A stretch of DNA of 64,000 bases, from assembly GCF_905475345.1 (NCBI RefSeq), contig NC_066594.1, forward strand, positions 4,573,501-4,637,500, in the 5' to 3' direction. Below are positions 11,371 to 25,900 of this stretch, one piece after another. The stretch comes from Vespula vulgaris. Its lineage: Eukaryota > Arthropoda > Insecta > Hymenoptera > Vespidae. Within the stretch, counting starts at the first letter, position 1. Every line of letters begins with the position of its first letter. The notes beneath the pieces were generated by a model. It worked only from the letters and a program-made list of their open reading frames with translations. It did not search any database and was not told the DNA's origin. Made by a program: the position numbers and the translations under genes.

Positions 11371-14300
11371 TATATACTATCCGTTAAATATAAACTACAC
11401 GAAAAGATCGATGAATCTATATAAAAGTATCGAGTCATGATATGTTGTCGAAGATCGGAAAAATAAATATTCGTTCATATTTTTTTGTTTTATACTTTCA
11501 ATATTATACAAGTCGTACTTGCATTATATTTATATTTATATTTATATTATATTGTAATAAAAAGCTTAATATTCGAACGCATAGACAAGCATTGAAATAT
11601 GCACGATATTTATCGTGGAAAATGATATAACTACATTAAAAAGAAATAAAAAAAGAAGAGCAAAGAATATGTATTATTAATTTCGCTTCGAAACGATGAA
11701 AATAACAATGCAAAATATTCTAGAGATTAAAATATCTCTATAGCTTCTCTCGAAAGTCAGAAAAGAAAAAAATCTCTATAAACTGCTTTCAAAACGATAC
11801 TTATTAAAATTTTTTAACTTGCAATATTTACACGGACGAAGCACCGAAAAGTTTCATCCGCATAACATTTTATTTGATTATGACTTGATTACTCGTTTAA
11901 AGTGGTGAACTGACGCGAAAAACGGAGAACGTCTGTAGGAATGAAATTAAGTAAAACCGTCATTAATAGTTTTCAACAATCGTCCTGAACTTTTAATGAG
12001 GCGAATTCGAACTTAAGAATCTCAAGGACATCAAGCTTAAAACGTGGGATATTTACTTATTATTGTTGCTAGTTCTGCACTCGATTTATTTTTACATTCA
12101 GAAATGATATATGGTTATCAAATCGAAGTTATGTTATTCTTGATACTGATCGACTACTAATTAAGGACGAATTAGTCGTCGATTTGGTCTGTGTTAGAAT
12201 TAAAAGACGTACACAATAATTTTTAATTTTTCTTTTTAAATCTCGTCGCCAGATCGTGTCGCAATTTTTATCAAATCAAAGTTCAGTGTTATCGAATATT
12301 TTAGAAAGTTCAGCGAATTAAACGATCGAATGGCTGATGTATTACATCTTTACGTCATGTCGTTCAAAAATCACGTCAGAAATAATATCGGAATATCGGA
12401 AATTGAAAAGTTCATGTGCTGAAGAAGAGGTTAAACGGAGAACGTTTGGAGAAAAAAGATGTCGCTTTTAAATTCCATTTTTGTCAACCTCAATCAGAAT
12501 AGAAAGAGAAGTGAGTCAAAAACCGCAAAGCTGATTCTTTATGCCGCATTGCATCGCCTTGCTAAAAGCATCTGTTTCTTTGGAAAAACCGCAGCTTTTT
12601 TTAAGGATAGATTTTCTCTCTTTCTGTTTCTCTTGCTCGTTCCGTTCCTTTCTGTTCTCGTAGGCTTGTTCTCAAGTGGCAAATCGTTGAGTATCATAGG
12701 GACATGAAAATAAGTGACCCGAAAGATTCATCACAATGAACGAAGAAAAAATTAGAACGGTTCGCTGATGGCTTGAGACAAGCCTTGCATTTAACCGCTA
12801 CCGAGCTCGTTTCTATCCGCACGCGCGATTTTTTCCGCGTTCACTGGTTAAGCGTTTCACGCATGCATGATTTTTCGAGACGGCAAGTCTTACCTTGAAT
12901 TCCGCGAAAATTCGCGATTTAATGCCGATCTCACAAAACCTTTCTACGCTGCTCATAAAACCAAGAAAACTGGAGATTTTCCATGCTGGAAGAAAAACAG
13001 TGGAGAAAAAAATGAACGTACGAAGCGCACAATAGTCTTTGATAAAAGTCGAGTATAAAACTATACAAAAATAAAAAAAAATGAAAAAGTAAAAAAATGC
13101 TGACATTGAGTTAAAACGTGGAGGGTAAAAGGAAAAAGCTGTTTGTTTTCGTCGACAATTTTTTGCGAACATAAAACAAAACGAAAACCGAGTGTCAGAA
13201 GCGAGCAATTCGAATGCAATTAAAAATTTTCTGTACATCCTGCTTGCAAATTTACGTGCAATTTTCGGAAATCGGAAGTGTCGCGCACGCGGTACAACAC
13301 GGAAGCATTGTTGAAGCATTGTTGGAGCGTTGTCGGAGAGTCATTGGAGTGAGACCGGAGCGGGGTCGGTAGAGGAGGATAGGTCGATGCGACTAATTGT
13401 TTGCCATCGGAAACTTCCTCGACGTTCTCGAGTCGAGTCACGCACGGGAACGAGGCGAAATCCGTAGGCAAAATGCAATTTAATTAATCGTACATTTGTG
13501 TTCGCTGCGCACCCGTTGGAGCCACGCAAACGTGTAAGTTACAAAACGCTTACAGACTGCCATATCGTAATAAACTTTTTATCCAACCGACGGATGTTGT
13601 TCCCGCATTTCTTACTGACTCTAAAGTAGGAGGCTCGCGCGACATATTTATCACGTTTCTCTTATTTGTACGTTTCGTTCGCATGGGAGTACTTAATAAT
13701 TACACTTATCATCATATTCATAAATTCCATGCCCTTCTTATTAGAAGAATGTTCTATATGTTAGTATTCTGAGAAAAGAATTTAAAAGCAGATGTTGATT
13801 TCACGGAAAAAATAAAATTATAATTAAAAAAGGTATACAAATAAGGACTCGCTATATATGCATCACTATCAACCCTGTGCTATTCTCAGACTATTCTCAT
13901 GTCTGTCCCATCTTTTCTAAATACTATCACTCATTCCCATACATATACTCTTAAAATAAAGACTTATCGTAACTTTTTTTTTTAACAGACATGAAAAGCT
14001 ATAATTAAAATAGAGAGATAAGCATCATCATAAAAATGCCACGTAGGCACTTAATCCCATAGTAAATTTATGTGTTGCGTGTGTACATTGATCTAAACAA
14101 CTACTGACATTTAGTCATGTATCGAACATTCTATAATAACTTTGAAATCGTTATGCATCGTCCATCAACTCGTATACAAAGCCATTTCGAGCTAACGTTT
14201 ATTCGCCCAATATATTCAAGTTCTAAACATCCAACTCTAACTTCACCATCAGGTACAACAGCAGCAACGTCTAAGTAAAGTCTGTTTGGAATTAGACTTA

Positions 14301-15448
14301 CTAATGAATTCGTCAAAGAATACCTTAGCGTATAAAAATGATACATCATCGAAATTCTCGTTTATTTTACGAAGATTCGTGATCATTAATTACATTCCAA
14401 TGAGTTTTCGTGTATAACCATTTTCTAGATACAACGAAAAATGGAATTTTCGTGAGAGAAGAGAAACGCGTCTTTCCAAGAAAAATCGTAACCATATCGT
14501 GAAATAACGAGATATCTTCGAATTCTTCCGTCTGTCGTGAGGTGTAGTCCGTTAGACGGCGAATAAAATAAAGACGGACGGAGTTGGTAGCGATGGTGGT
14601 AGATAGAGGTGGTGTTATATAAGAGGGAAGGAAAACTGTTCAAGGCTCTCAGGGGAATATTATGCAAAGTGGGAAACAGATGCATGACTCTCTCGAGCAT
14701 GATGCTCTTATTTCTTGGCTCGCCGCAGAGCGTTTCCGTTTCTTTTTCGGTCAGGAAGATTGTAAAAATAAAGGAGGATTGCAAAAAAAGAGTCCACGTG
14801 AAGATCGATGTTTTTAACAGACGGGAGTGTGAAAGAAAGGCGAAAGGAAAAAACGAAGGGAATGGAAAAACGAAAGCAATAATAAAGTTCCATAAAGTTA
14901 TTTGGAAAATATTAGGAGATCGAGCGACGCCATCTTCGTCCTTCATAGATAATAGCAAGCGACCTATCTACGGTTTTATAGGTTTGCCTCTTTAAGTTCA
15001 TTGCTCGTTAAGCTTATTCGAAAACGACATTTCTATTTCGTGCGGAATCGATGAGTCGCGCTCGGTCGCGTGTCCACCAGAGTGGACCGATCTTTCCATT
15101 TCTTATTCGATGGAACAACGGTATTCCTTCCTCTTGGTCCCCCATCCTCCATCCTTTCTTCGTGGTATCCCTTGATAAATTACTTCCTTACCTTCTCCCC
15201 TTCATTAATCCTTAGCTTTACGTCTTTTTCTACAAACACGCTTTCCTTGGAACTCTGATTCGTAGGAAAAACGGCCCGCACGCAGGACTCGCGTTAAATG
15301 TGAACAAAAACTGCAGCGGCAATGACAAATGCGTTCTGGAATCGTGGAGCGAATTCAAAGGAAAAGAAAAGTTGCTTTTGTCTCGTTCGACGGTGATACG
15401 AGCGTCTTTGTTGTTACGTTATTAATATTGTAGTCAAAGGAAAATAAA

Positions 15449-15453
<5 letters not shown>

Positions 15454-15488
<35 letters not shown>
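15454..15488. repeat. (TA)n microsatellite
   Basis: An uninterrupted TA run of about 35 bases preceded by GTG. Confidence 0.92.
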
Positions 15489-15490
<2 letters not shown>

Positions 15491-17773
15491 TATACTTTAT
15501 CAAACAAGCTATTCTTGTGTATTTACACAATATATTTTTTATATTTATCTGTAAAATTTCAGATCTTTAGTAAACTGTATAAATCTTTTTTCCGATCATT
15601 GTTTAAGACATTATCTGTGAGTAAATAATTCTTAGAAACAGGTCTGAAAAGAAAACAATATTTTTTGTTTATCTTTAATGATTTTTCCTCCCTTTCGTAT
15701 ATGTTGATCTCATTTTAAGTTTTTCTGTCATATCGTGGACATAATACAAAATGAATATAACTTCTCTTTACTGTGTGCACCTCTGGTTAGATAAATCTTT
15801 CTCAGAACCCTACAGTTTTAAAGATATTTAAACGATAATAGCTACTACCTTACTCTTTATAAAACTGTAACTAAAGCGAGTCCAAGAGTAAGACAGAGAA
15901 TAGGAAAAATGTCGGCACCGTCGTCCCTTCAACCACGGTTATAGAAGGAAGCTCTGAAATATTCATAACCCAAGATCATCTTTAGCCCACTAATTGATAT
16001 TCCGCACATCTGGAGCTTCCTCATACCAACAGGTGTTCGTATCTTTGAAGCAACGTTCATACTAGCTTAATTCTTTCCCCGCAAATGATTTTAAAGTAAA
16101 AATTAAATTTTATCGGCTGCATGAAAATTTTACCATAGAATGAAGAATCCAAAAGTTTCTTCCGTCAATTAAGTTTATTTTTAACAAGCCGTCAAACTTA
16201 CTCCAAATCTTGCAACAATTAATTTTCGTTTGATTAATATCAATCTTTAGAAAACACTCAACCTACATTCATAAGATTGAAACGATAAATCACCTTGCAC
16301 GAATAAGCTAAAACTAATATTGCATGTCGTCTTGTCATGAAAAATGCGACTCATCTTCCAACGAGAACGTTGTACCGGATCTTACTTTGAAGATTATATC
16401 GATGAGGTAGGAAGTATTCACGAGACGAAAGCATATGTGCGGTGTGACATGCTAAAAAAGTGATAACTCTATGTTGCGGAGTCTGTAAAAGGAGCTCGAT
16501 GATCCTACGAGGTCCTTGTGAAAAAATTATATGCTGCGAGTGCCATAAAAAGTGATAAAAGTAACTTGCAAAAGCGAGACGCAAAGGAACGTCGGGCGCG
16601 CGAAAAGGTGCGACTTTCCTTTGCTTCTTATATATTTTATACAAAATAGTTATATTAAAATATGTAGCAAATACTGAAGTATATTGAAATACCAAAATGT
16701 AAATTAAATTGTGCAGAAAATTTATTTATTTTTTATCGTACCGAGAAAAATTATATATGTTTATTAATGTCAAATTTCAATCGTCATACAATAAAAGAAA
16801 TCAAAAAAATTTTAAAGCTAGTCATTAAAAAATGTATTCGAAAACGAGCAAAGCAAAGCGTGATTTGACGAATCTCATGAATCGGAAATAAAGTCATGCG
16901 CGAACTTGATGCATTCGATCGGATAGAAGTAAAACGCGGAAAAGTGAGATATTTCGAAATAACGTATCATCAACTTCGTGGCTTGATTGATCGTCGACAC
17001 GAAACGAACTTTTCATAACGCGCTCGAACGAACGAACCTAATGTCCGCGAATCATAATGAATGTGCGCTGACGTAGATTTATCGATAATAAACTTTCCTC
17101 CTGTCGTCGTAAGCAACCATTCGTACGTCCATATGCATTCGTTAATATTATAAGTTATCACTCGAGGAACAAAATAGTGGTGTATCGTTTAATGTTACTC
17201 GATAGGCATATACATGCATGCATTAATTAAACTAAACTTAAGTAAATGTTTATATTTATATTTATTTCTTTCTACTCTCACAAATCGAAATAGAAAAGCA
17301 GTTAATGTTAGACGAATCGTAAAAAATATTTTTAATTTTTCTTATTATTCAACATTTTGATAGATTCTCTACCCGGTTTTCCGCGCTATTGTCTATTATC
17401 TATTCTCGTTATCTTCGCCAGATTTTTAAAAGACTTCTCGGATAGAGGAAGAAAGATGTGTTGGTTTTTAATCGATTTCCCGTCGACGGGTTCGCGGTTT
17501 TTTCCGTGAACGGATAGATGAATGAACGAATCGGCTTTCTCGCTAGTTATGAAAACAAAATTTCCAAGTTCCTTATACAAGGAAGTCTCTCGAAGTAGAT
17601 GGCGGAGACGTTTACGTTAGCTGTTCATCCTTCGAATCGGAAGAAGATGCTTACTTCGCTTTGATCCTTTCTTAGTTTTTTTTTCCTCCTGCACTTACCT
17701 CATACACATGCTTTGTGTACTTTTACATATATCTAGATATAACTATACGTATTCGCGAATATAGCCACATACG

Positions 17774-17808
17774 TGTATATATATATATATGTGTGTGTGT
17801 ATATATAC
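17774..17808. repeat. (TA)n(TG)n(TA)n compound microsatellite
   Basis: A TA run, a TG run of about ten bases, then TA again. Confidence 0.85.
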
Positions 17809-18747
17809 ATACCTACTTGTGTTTGATGACAAACACACGTGAAGATCCTCGTAAGATTTCGCTCACGTTCTTGAATCGCGAAGATATCGCTCGAATATCA
17901 AATATAGAGAAGGCGTACGTTTAAGATAAAGGATCGGTGCCCGTTCAACGATGCTCCCTCCGCTCTATCTCTTGGAATATCTCAAGCTGTGAGTAGCCAT
18001 CAAATCGCCGGAAAATCGTATATCGTTTTCGCTCCTATAGCGATCTCCTTCTTACATTCTCCCTCTTCCCGCACATATCCCATTATCGTCTCCTCTATAC
18101 TCTCTCTTTCTGCTATCCTCCATTTCTCATCGTAGTTAGGTATACGTTTTCAAACTGATACTAGTACGAAGAAGTAGCATCGTTACTAGAAACTTCCAAC
18201 GACGGTAGAAGAAATATCGACAGTTTTCTTTTTTCAAAAACGTCCGAAGAAGAGAAGAAAATCAATGTTGGATAATTTAATTTTTTTAATGCCGATATGA
18301 AATTGACTATAAATGATGTACTAACGTGCGGCCACGTTCGATCGCTACGATATCGAAATTAACGGACCGTGTTCTCCAATTACCACGATGCATCTATTTA
18401 AACGTTCCCAAACATTCTATTTAGCTTATTCCATTAGTGAGATTGTAATTCATGAGCGCTAACTTCAGAGAGAGGTAAAGCTTAATCTTCCTACGCCTAT
18501 GCGCTCGTTACATACTAACAAAGCTCCAATGTCCCAACACTAATTTAATATAAATACATATCTATATATATATCTATGAGATGAGTCACCACGAGAATAT
18601 CTCCGTTTTGATACTATATAGAAACAAATTTCTATGAAAGAATATGTTTGATATGTTGCAGGAAAGGGCTGATGTATTGGAGGAAAAAATTTTTACCTCA
18701 AGTTTATGTTTTTCACAGAAGTCATTGATATTTTTTTAAATGGAACA

Positions 18748-18783
18748 TGATCTCTTGACAATATAAAAATTGTCAAAAGATCA
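18748..18783. other. 15-bp inverted repeat with 6-base loop
   Basis: TGATCTCTTGACAAT at 18748-18762 and ATTGTCAAAAGATCA at 18769-18783 pair in 14 of 15 positions, with the loop ATAAAA. The stem is too short for a typical animal pre-miRNA. It could be a chance or transposon-derived palindrome. Confidence 0.8.
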
Positions 18784-20789
18784 AGCGGATCGAAATAAAT
18801 GAAAAACGTTTTAAATTTTTAATACTATTGTGATTGGCATTAAATTACGGAACTACCTATGGCATTATTATTCTATTGTTCTTGACATTACATATTAATA
18901 GTTTTCATTATTTACCAAGAATTCGTAAAATGGCTTTTATGCTTCCATAGAAAAAAATATATTTTCCGCCAGAGATTTATTACTACATATTTTATTAAGA
19001 AAAATATTCTCGCATTCGCTAAAGTGATTTACTTGGTATATATATATACATTTAAAGTTTTTTTATAGTCTGTGGTTGACGAATGATCGATTCTTAACGA
19101 TAGAAATTCTGGAAAAGAAATGAAAACGAGAAGAATCAATAAGAGCTTTTTCCATTGTCCGAGAGTGATTCGCTTGAAAAGATATTGCCTGATAGAAGAG
19201 AATTGTAAAGAAATACGGACAGAGACAGGTAACGGTGATACGACATAGATCGAATAAATCGAGCTGATAGAGAAAATAATACCCCGAGATATTCAATCGG
19301 TTTGATCGTTATACAAAGGGTCATTTTATGGTGCCTTGTACGTATGTATGTACCATACGATCTTCTTTTACTTTGACTAGAAATCGAAATTTAAAATTCA
19401 TCGAATTGAAACACGCATACTGAAACACATACATATACGGATTTTCTATTATTTTCTTTGTTTAGAACTACTTTTTTTCTATTAGATAGATAGATATGAT
19501 ATTTTTCTCGTTCATTGGAATTGGCTCGGACGATACAGTCGAGCTTTCAATAGGACGGATGGAGTATAACAATAAGTCGTTTGGCGCCTCGACCGTACAA
19601 CGTAAACCCTCGAGCTTGGCGTCTTCCACTTTTAGAGTTGAAATCTAGGGCGCGCCAGGGAGCAAGAAACGGTATGCCTGGACGGTGAAGCAAGAGAGGA
19701 TAGCTCTGGAAACGAAAGAGGCCATGAGATACAGTAGAAAAAGAACGGATAAAAAATCAAGAGGAAAAAGGTGTAAAAGGAGTCTGAAAGATTTCACGTC
19801 GGATTTCTCCTTTCTCTCACTTGTTCTTCTCCTCTATCCTTTTCACAACCCTCTATAGTTATTTCTACTTTCAGCGTAGCATAAGATCTTTCATTCGCGA
19901 CTGCATCGTTTCTTAAAAACGAAGAAAAGGGAAAAGGAAAAAAGAAGAAGGACTTTCACGAACTTGTTTCAATATCCATTTTGAGAAAAAACCGATCAAC
20001 TTTTTTTACTTTGTTCAACCATTAAATAACATGTAAGCTAAGTCATGATTTTAGACGATATTTTACATTACCTGAGACTTTTCAAATTCACAAGATAGTA
20101 TCGCTTAATTCGTATAATTTACCTTATTCGCGCGTACTCTTATCTTATCTCTACTTAGAAAGTAGCTGCAAGTTAAAAAAAAAGGCGCGAAAAAGAAGAA
20201 AAAATAAGACAGTCAAATTAACGAAAAGTTAAATTAACCGTTAACGTCGAAATGGTTTGGATTCAAAAGGAAGCTAATTAAAGTCAGTCGGAAGAACAAG
20301 TACCTATTTCGACAAAGATGAAAACCATAGAACGAAACGCCGGCGGATAGCGGCTGATTCATAATTGTTTTGAGGAGATATTGAAATTCAAATTCAACAT
20401 CCCTCGCTTGTGGGAAAGTTTCACGGGTCAAGAGAAAAACTCGAGATCTCCGAATGTTCTATGACTAAAAACCGAAATCTGAGAATTCTAAGATTTTTAA
20501 AGAGCATAGTCCAATTCTTTGTTTCTTCGGAAAATTTAATCCTTTAAATTGATTTGCCACATAAAAAGGATTGAATTGTCAAAGGTTTTGTTGTATATAT
20601 GTATATATTGTCGAATGTTTCTCGTAACATTGTAGATGGCGATGGAGAGTGATGGATAGAGTGTAGTTTTTTTTAGAATTACTGATATAAGAAACGAAAT
20701 CTTAACGAGGGGTTTGTACCGGAAACTTTTCCAAATGGCTTTTACGTCTCGTAAAATGTAAACCGCCTGATTTATCGTAAAAGAGAGGG

Positions 20790-20812
20790 GGAGAGAGAGA
20801 GAGAGAGAGAGA
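20790..20812. repeat. (GA)n microsatellite
   Basis: A GA run in a wider purine-rich tract (20781-20838). Confidence 0.85.
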
Positions 20813-23800
20813 AAGAAACAGAGGCAGAGAAAAAGAGATACAGTATGAATCGGCAAATAGTTATATCGATTTTTCTTTAATAATCCTCAATCCGTGATTA
20901 ATTAAAAATTGCTGAATATAACATTCAAGTTTTATGTCTTTTTTCCTTTGCCTTTGAAAGCTTTCTGTAAATTTCCTATAAACGTGATCTCATTTAATTC
21001 CGTATTCAATATTCACTGGTTTATTCATTTTTTAAGACAATCTATAATGCCGAAGTGACAGGATATGTAAAATAATCTATCTTTATATAAATTGTTGTTT
21101 ATAAACTTGGGATTAAATAAATGATAATTTCACCAATTGTAGATTATTCTGGTTAACGTTTAGAAATTCGCTACCTGCGCTCCACTTTCCATGGCACGCT
21201 TAATCGAAAATACATGAATGATAAAGAGGATGCGAAAGCACGAGATAATATAGTTATCACCTAAAATTGATCATTTTGTTGTATAAACTCGTAATACGCC
21301 TCATCAATTTCCCTTTCTATCTGTATATTGTAATCCGTGGTAAAAGATATTGGACCTGATATAACGAATTACTAATAACTAACAAATGTTATTATGAAAA
21401 TCAATTGAAAATATAATAGTTAATTGAAAAAATAACAAATAATGTTGTTGTGAATATCAATTGAAAATATTTCAGATGAATCGTCATTGTATAATAATTC
21501 TATCCTTATACATTTTATTAAAAATGTTGTCTTTCTTCGTAAACAAAAACGCAAGTGTCCTTAAAAGTTCTTTCGTTTTATCCGAGTATGTTCTAAGATG
21601 GAAGTAAATCAAAGGGATGAGAAAGGTGCAAGGCAGAAAGATATTGGCTTAAGAACGTATAACTTGGGAGATCGATATCTCCGTAGCATCCAAGAAGAGG
21701 TGCTAATTTAACTTTACTAACGTCTACGAACGAGGTAAGATCATTGGAAAAGACGATGAAAGATAATATTACTCATAAGGATGCGGATAATACAAGCTCA
21801 TTGACGTGAACGCGCAGCCATCAACGAATGTAATTAAGAAATTGGATTAAGAAGCCCTTCTTCACATCGGATAAGACGGTCGACAGTAAGATCTAGAAAT
21901 GGATATAAGTGCCATTTTATACGAGTATTCCTTTTCATTTCTTTCTCTCTCTCTGTCTTTCCTCTTTTTTATTTCTTTCAAGCATGTCCTTTGTTCTCCG
22001 TTACTCTCTCGGTTTGTTGACCTTTATAGATTTCTGACCAAAACCTTAATAATTGCTCCTTTTATTAAATTCCACGTAGTCTTATTCCTTTTTCTCATTC
22101 TTTGTCAACTATCTCAAAGGGAAAAACTACGTTTGCTTTATCGTGTCGTCAAGAAAACGAATCTTATAATGAATCTACAGTTTGTAAATAGAAAGAAGTA
22201 CATCGTTCTTAAAAGATCGATGCAATAAAAAAGATGTACGAAACAATATTTTAACGCTTAGTAACTATCACAACTAGCAAAAAGAACGCGTTCATATAAA
22301 CTCTGCCGAAAGCAAGTTCTTCTTTAAAAATACCTCGTTCAATTTGATGGAACCGAAGAACGATGAAATAGCGAGACGATTAAAGTCGGATCAATGTCAT
22401 CGTATTGTACGTCGATCGTCAATTATTACTTTACTAATCAAGTGAAGTGCAATTTCCAATTTGGTTAGCACAAGCTACGTTCCCAGACTTGCTACTACGA
22501 TGCGTTTCGAACGCTACTTTGGATACACTTTACCGAGCAAACAGGAGAAAAAGCCATTAGTTCGATTAATTGTCAATACGTATTTATGATCTCTCGATCT
22601 AACGAAAAACGAACTTTACGAGTGTTTTTGTTTCTTGAAAAAGTATCAAACTGTTTTTAAATATCTAAATATGATTGTTTAAGTGTGAATATGTACTTTA
22701 CTGTATTTAAGTATGGACTCGTAGTCTTATTTGATAATTATTTTAAACATTAAGATTTCTGTTCGGATTTAATCACCTATCTTGTTCAATATTATTTTTT
22801 GCTATTAAAAAAATTACAGTTCATTTAAAAAGCTTCTCAGAAAAACAATAATTAATTACCTTTGAAATAAAACTTGTATTCATGCATCATACTGCAATTA
22901 TTTTACGTTTATGCATTATTACAGATGTATTGTATACGTTTGGTATTCATTCGCTACGTAGAAACATTTGCAATAAAAACGTACGAAGAGATATTTTATT
23001 CACATTTATTTTTATTCTGCGAAAAATATTATTTTCTTTCAAGTTTCATAAAATCTTTAATTTCCATTATAATGCACAATTTCGTTTCTATTTTAACTTT
23101 TAAAATGCTTTTGTAAAAGAAATACGAATGAAATGCTCTTTCAAACGATATGAATTTGTCTTATCATTTCTTAAGATTTTATATAAAAAATTACTTCATT
23201 TTCATTAGACGAATTTAAAGAAAGATTAAATTATTTTCACTAGGTCGTAATTTGTGAAGAATGCTGTTTTCAAGTGCTTGACTTTATATAAAATAAATAC
23301 GAATGATGAAGAAAGGTGGAGAGAAGGAAAAGGGGATTGAACTATGCAGTTATACGAATTATGGACGAATCACCGACTACCAGACAAGAATTTACATAAG
23401 ATAACGAACCTAAGCACGATCCAGATTACATGGAAACGTTGAAATTGCGGGTAACTATACTACGAGATGTAAGCTTCATCACAGATTAGCTCTAATATCA
23501 TGCCTCTCAAAACTCACACCAAACTTCATCGTCTAACAATATCGTCGCCTATTTGAGGTAATAACAATAGGGCAATATCGTCGATACGAAATTAAAGTCA
23601 ACTGATACACGTGTTATTGAGATTATTATGATGTTATTTATATTTTGCAATATATTTCCAAGAGAAGAAAGGGCTGCAAATGAAAGACTCAAAATAGGAC
23701 AGTGCGTGCATGTTCAGAAATGTATAACTCTCAACGAATAAAATATATATTACATTAAGAAAAAAGAAAAAAAAACATACGTATAAGATGCAACAGTTGC

Positions 23801-25500
23801 ATCCATGAGAAAAAATAAAAAAAACTTTCTCATTAACTCTGAAGTATTGGCATGAAAAAAGGAAAGGAAATTCGACATCCTAGATAGATATTCGCAATAT
23901 CTACAATATATGAATCCTTATTCTACGAGAAAAGAGTAAGAATCGAGAAAATAATAGAGAAGTATCATAAAGCGTTTGCTTGAATGCTCGTATATAAGAA
24001 AGGATTCTTCAGTTTTATTTTTGAACATAAGCGAATGTCACAGGAAATATTACAGATAGTTCTTGCTTTCTTTTCTTTAGCTTTTTTCGAAGAAGATAAA
24101 AGAAAAATTCGAGTTATTTGGAAAGAAAGCGCAAAGAAGAAGTGAAAAGAATGTTGAAATGTCCAAAGGAACTTTGTTTTGTTCGCTCGCTAGTTCTCAT
24201 CACAATTTTTTGATAGGACGTGTTTGATTAAAAAAAAAACGTCAGTAAACTGCTCGATTCATTTTATTTATTTTCGATTAATGTAAAAAATGTTTAATTT
24301 TCATAAATACAAAATAAAGTAAAGCGTATAGTTTCAAGGCTAATGAGAAGACAAAACGAGTAGATATCCATTATTATTGACCCTGGATGATATTAAGGAC
24401 AGAGACAAGGGCAGACAAGGAAGAGGGAGAGAATGAAACAACGTCCGCAGAGAATTCGATACAAGAGAGTACTGTTCGATGCGGCAGAGGGAGTTGCATC
24501 TGTGTGGTTAGAAACACATTATGCTATTCGCTAGACATTCTCCGGTTATGTATCATTAACGGAAACAATACGTCGACGCGTACTTTCCTACATAGTAATT
24601 TACCTACGTAGATTCGTACTTACGTAAATTCGTCTTATCCAAAGTGCAAGACCTCGTAAACTTTTTCAATTTTCTTCAAATTTGATTAATCACGTAGGTA
24701 CGAGATTTCTCCATTATAGTATACGTACAAACATTCGTAGGAAGATTTGTTTATTGGGCCTGAATAATTTAATTAGAAAAAAGTTAAAATCTTGATAAAT
24801 TTTTTCACAGATCCTATAATTATGGATATCATTGGCACGGATACAAATTTCGTAATGCAATTGAACTTAATCATCACTTTGATATAATCTGGAGGAATGT
24901 TAATGCGGCAATGACGAACAAATTGCATATGGAATAATAAAATATGTACATATGTTATTCGATCTCATAGACGATACTATGAAATGCAAACTATTCTAAT
25001 GTAACATACGTTATAATAGCGTATGTATGTCACGAATATGAAAAATAGTTCGTTATAATCTATCATCCAATAATTGGCGATTTTTCGCTTTGCAGAAGAG
25101 AATATGTTGGCAATAAATATAAGCGTGTTCGGTCATTGGGATATTAAACGTGACAGCTGAAACGAGTATCCAGCGGGGACGATACGCATCGATGCAGCTA
25201 GGACTTGAATAATAAAATGGACGAAGCACGGCGGTGCGAGGCAAACCACCAATGGAATTACCATACAAAATGATCAAGGACCGACATACGAAAACCTACC
25301 TTTCGATAACCTGATCCTATCGATATCGACAAATACATCAATAAACGATTGCGAATCCTCGTGCATAAATGCGTCATTGCTATTATTATTATAACTAGAA
25401 GCGTACGAATAAAATATCACAAATGGATATCAAAAGGTCGTACAAATATATAAAAATCAATAAAATCGACAATTGTAGTGTTTACAAAGGCACATAGAAC

Positions 25501-25900
25501 GAAACGTATAAAAACGGGGAGATTGATGTATATCGTATTACATTGATTTTGAAGAACAATTGGAGGTCATCCGAGTATTTGGAAAGATCGTATCACGATT
25601 CTCAAGCGAGAAATGTGCGCATAATTTGTGGGAAGCTTCACTGGCGACCTAGCCGTAACATCGCTTTGCACTTTACGGATCCGTCAGATGTGTCCCGAGG
25701 TCCCTTTCGGCCATGGTTGCGTCACCCTGCGACTGGGAAATTAATTTTCACGAAGGCATGAAGGGCTTAAGCGATAATCGCGCACGATCCTTCTTCCAAG
25801 TTGTAGCGTTCAAGCTAGACGGAATTAGTAACGGGTATTGTTTGCGAATGCGTCTCAATGTTCCGTTGAGTGTCTGGCAACACGTATAAGTACTGTGCTC
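25501..25900. promoter_or_regulatory. GC-richer island of unknown function
   Basis: The 400 bases stand out from AT-rich flanks and contain balanced, non-repetitive sequence (CTGGCGACCTAGCCG, GGCCATGGTTGCGTCACCC). A 72-codon frame at 25543-25761 (+) shows no known domain, and no clear acceptor or donor pair frames it. A conserved regulatory element is one possible explanation, judged from composition only. Confidence 0.22.

Larger units (their letters stand above)
11371..25500. other. Long non-coding stretch
   Basis: AT-rich DNA without a supportable exon on either strand. It contains microsatellites (15454-15488, 17774-17808, 20790-20812), poly-T and poly-A tracts and one strong hairpin (18748-18783). 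Moderately GC-richer patches at about 12.75-13.5, 14.5-15.1 and 19.5-19.9 kb carry open frames (for example 14609-14995 + and 14425-14958 -) that overlap on opposite strands and have biased composition, so none is called. Confidence 0.5.

Noticed and set aside
14425..14995. 177- and 128-codon frames on opposite strands
   Set aside because: They overlap each other, have skewed Phe/Ser/Leu or Lys/Arg composition and no recognisable motif.
15454..15488. Long TA run as an origin or cruciform site
   Set aside because: Simple microsatellite; nothing around it supports a special role.
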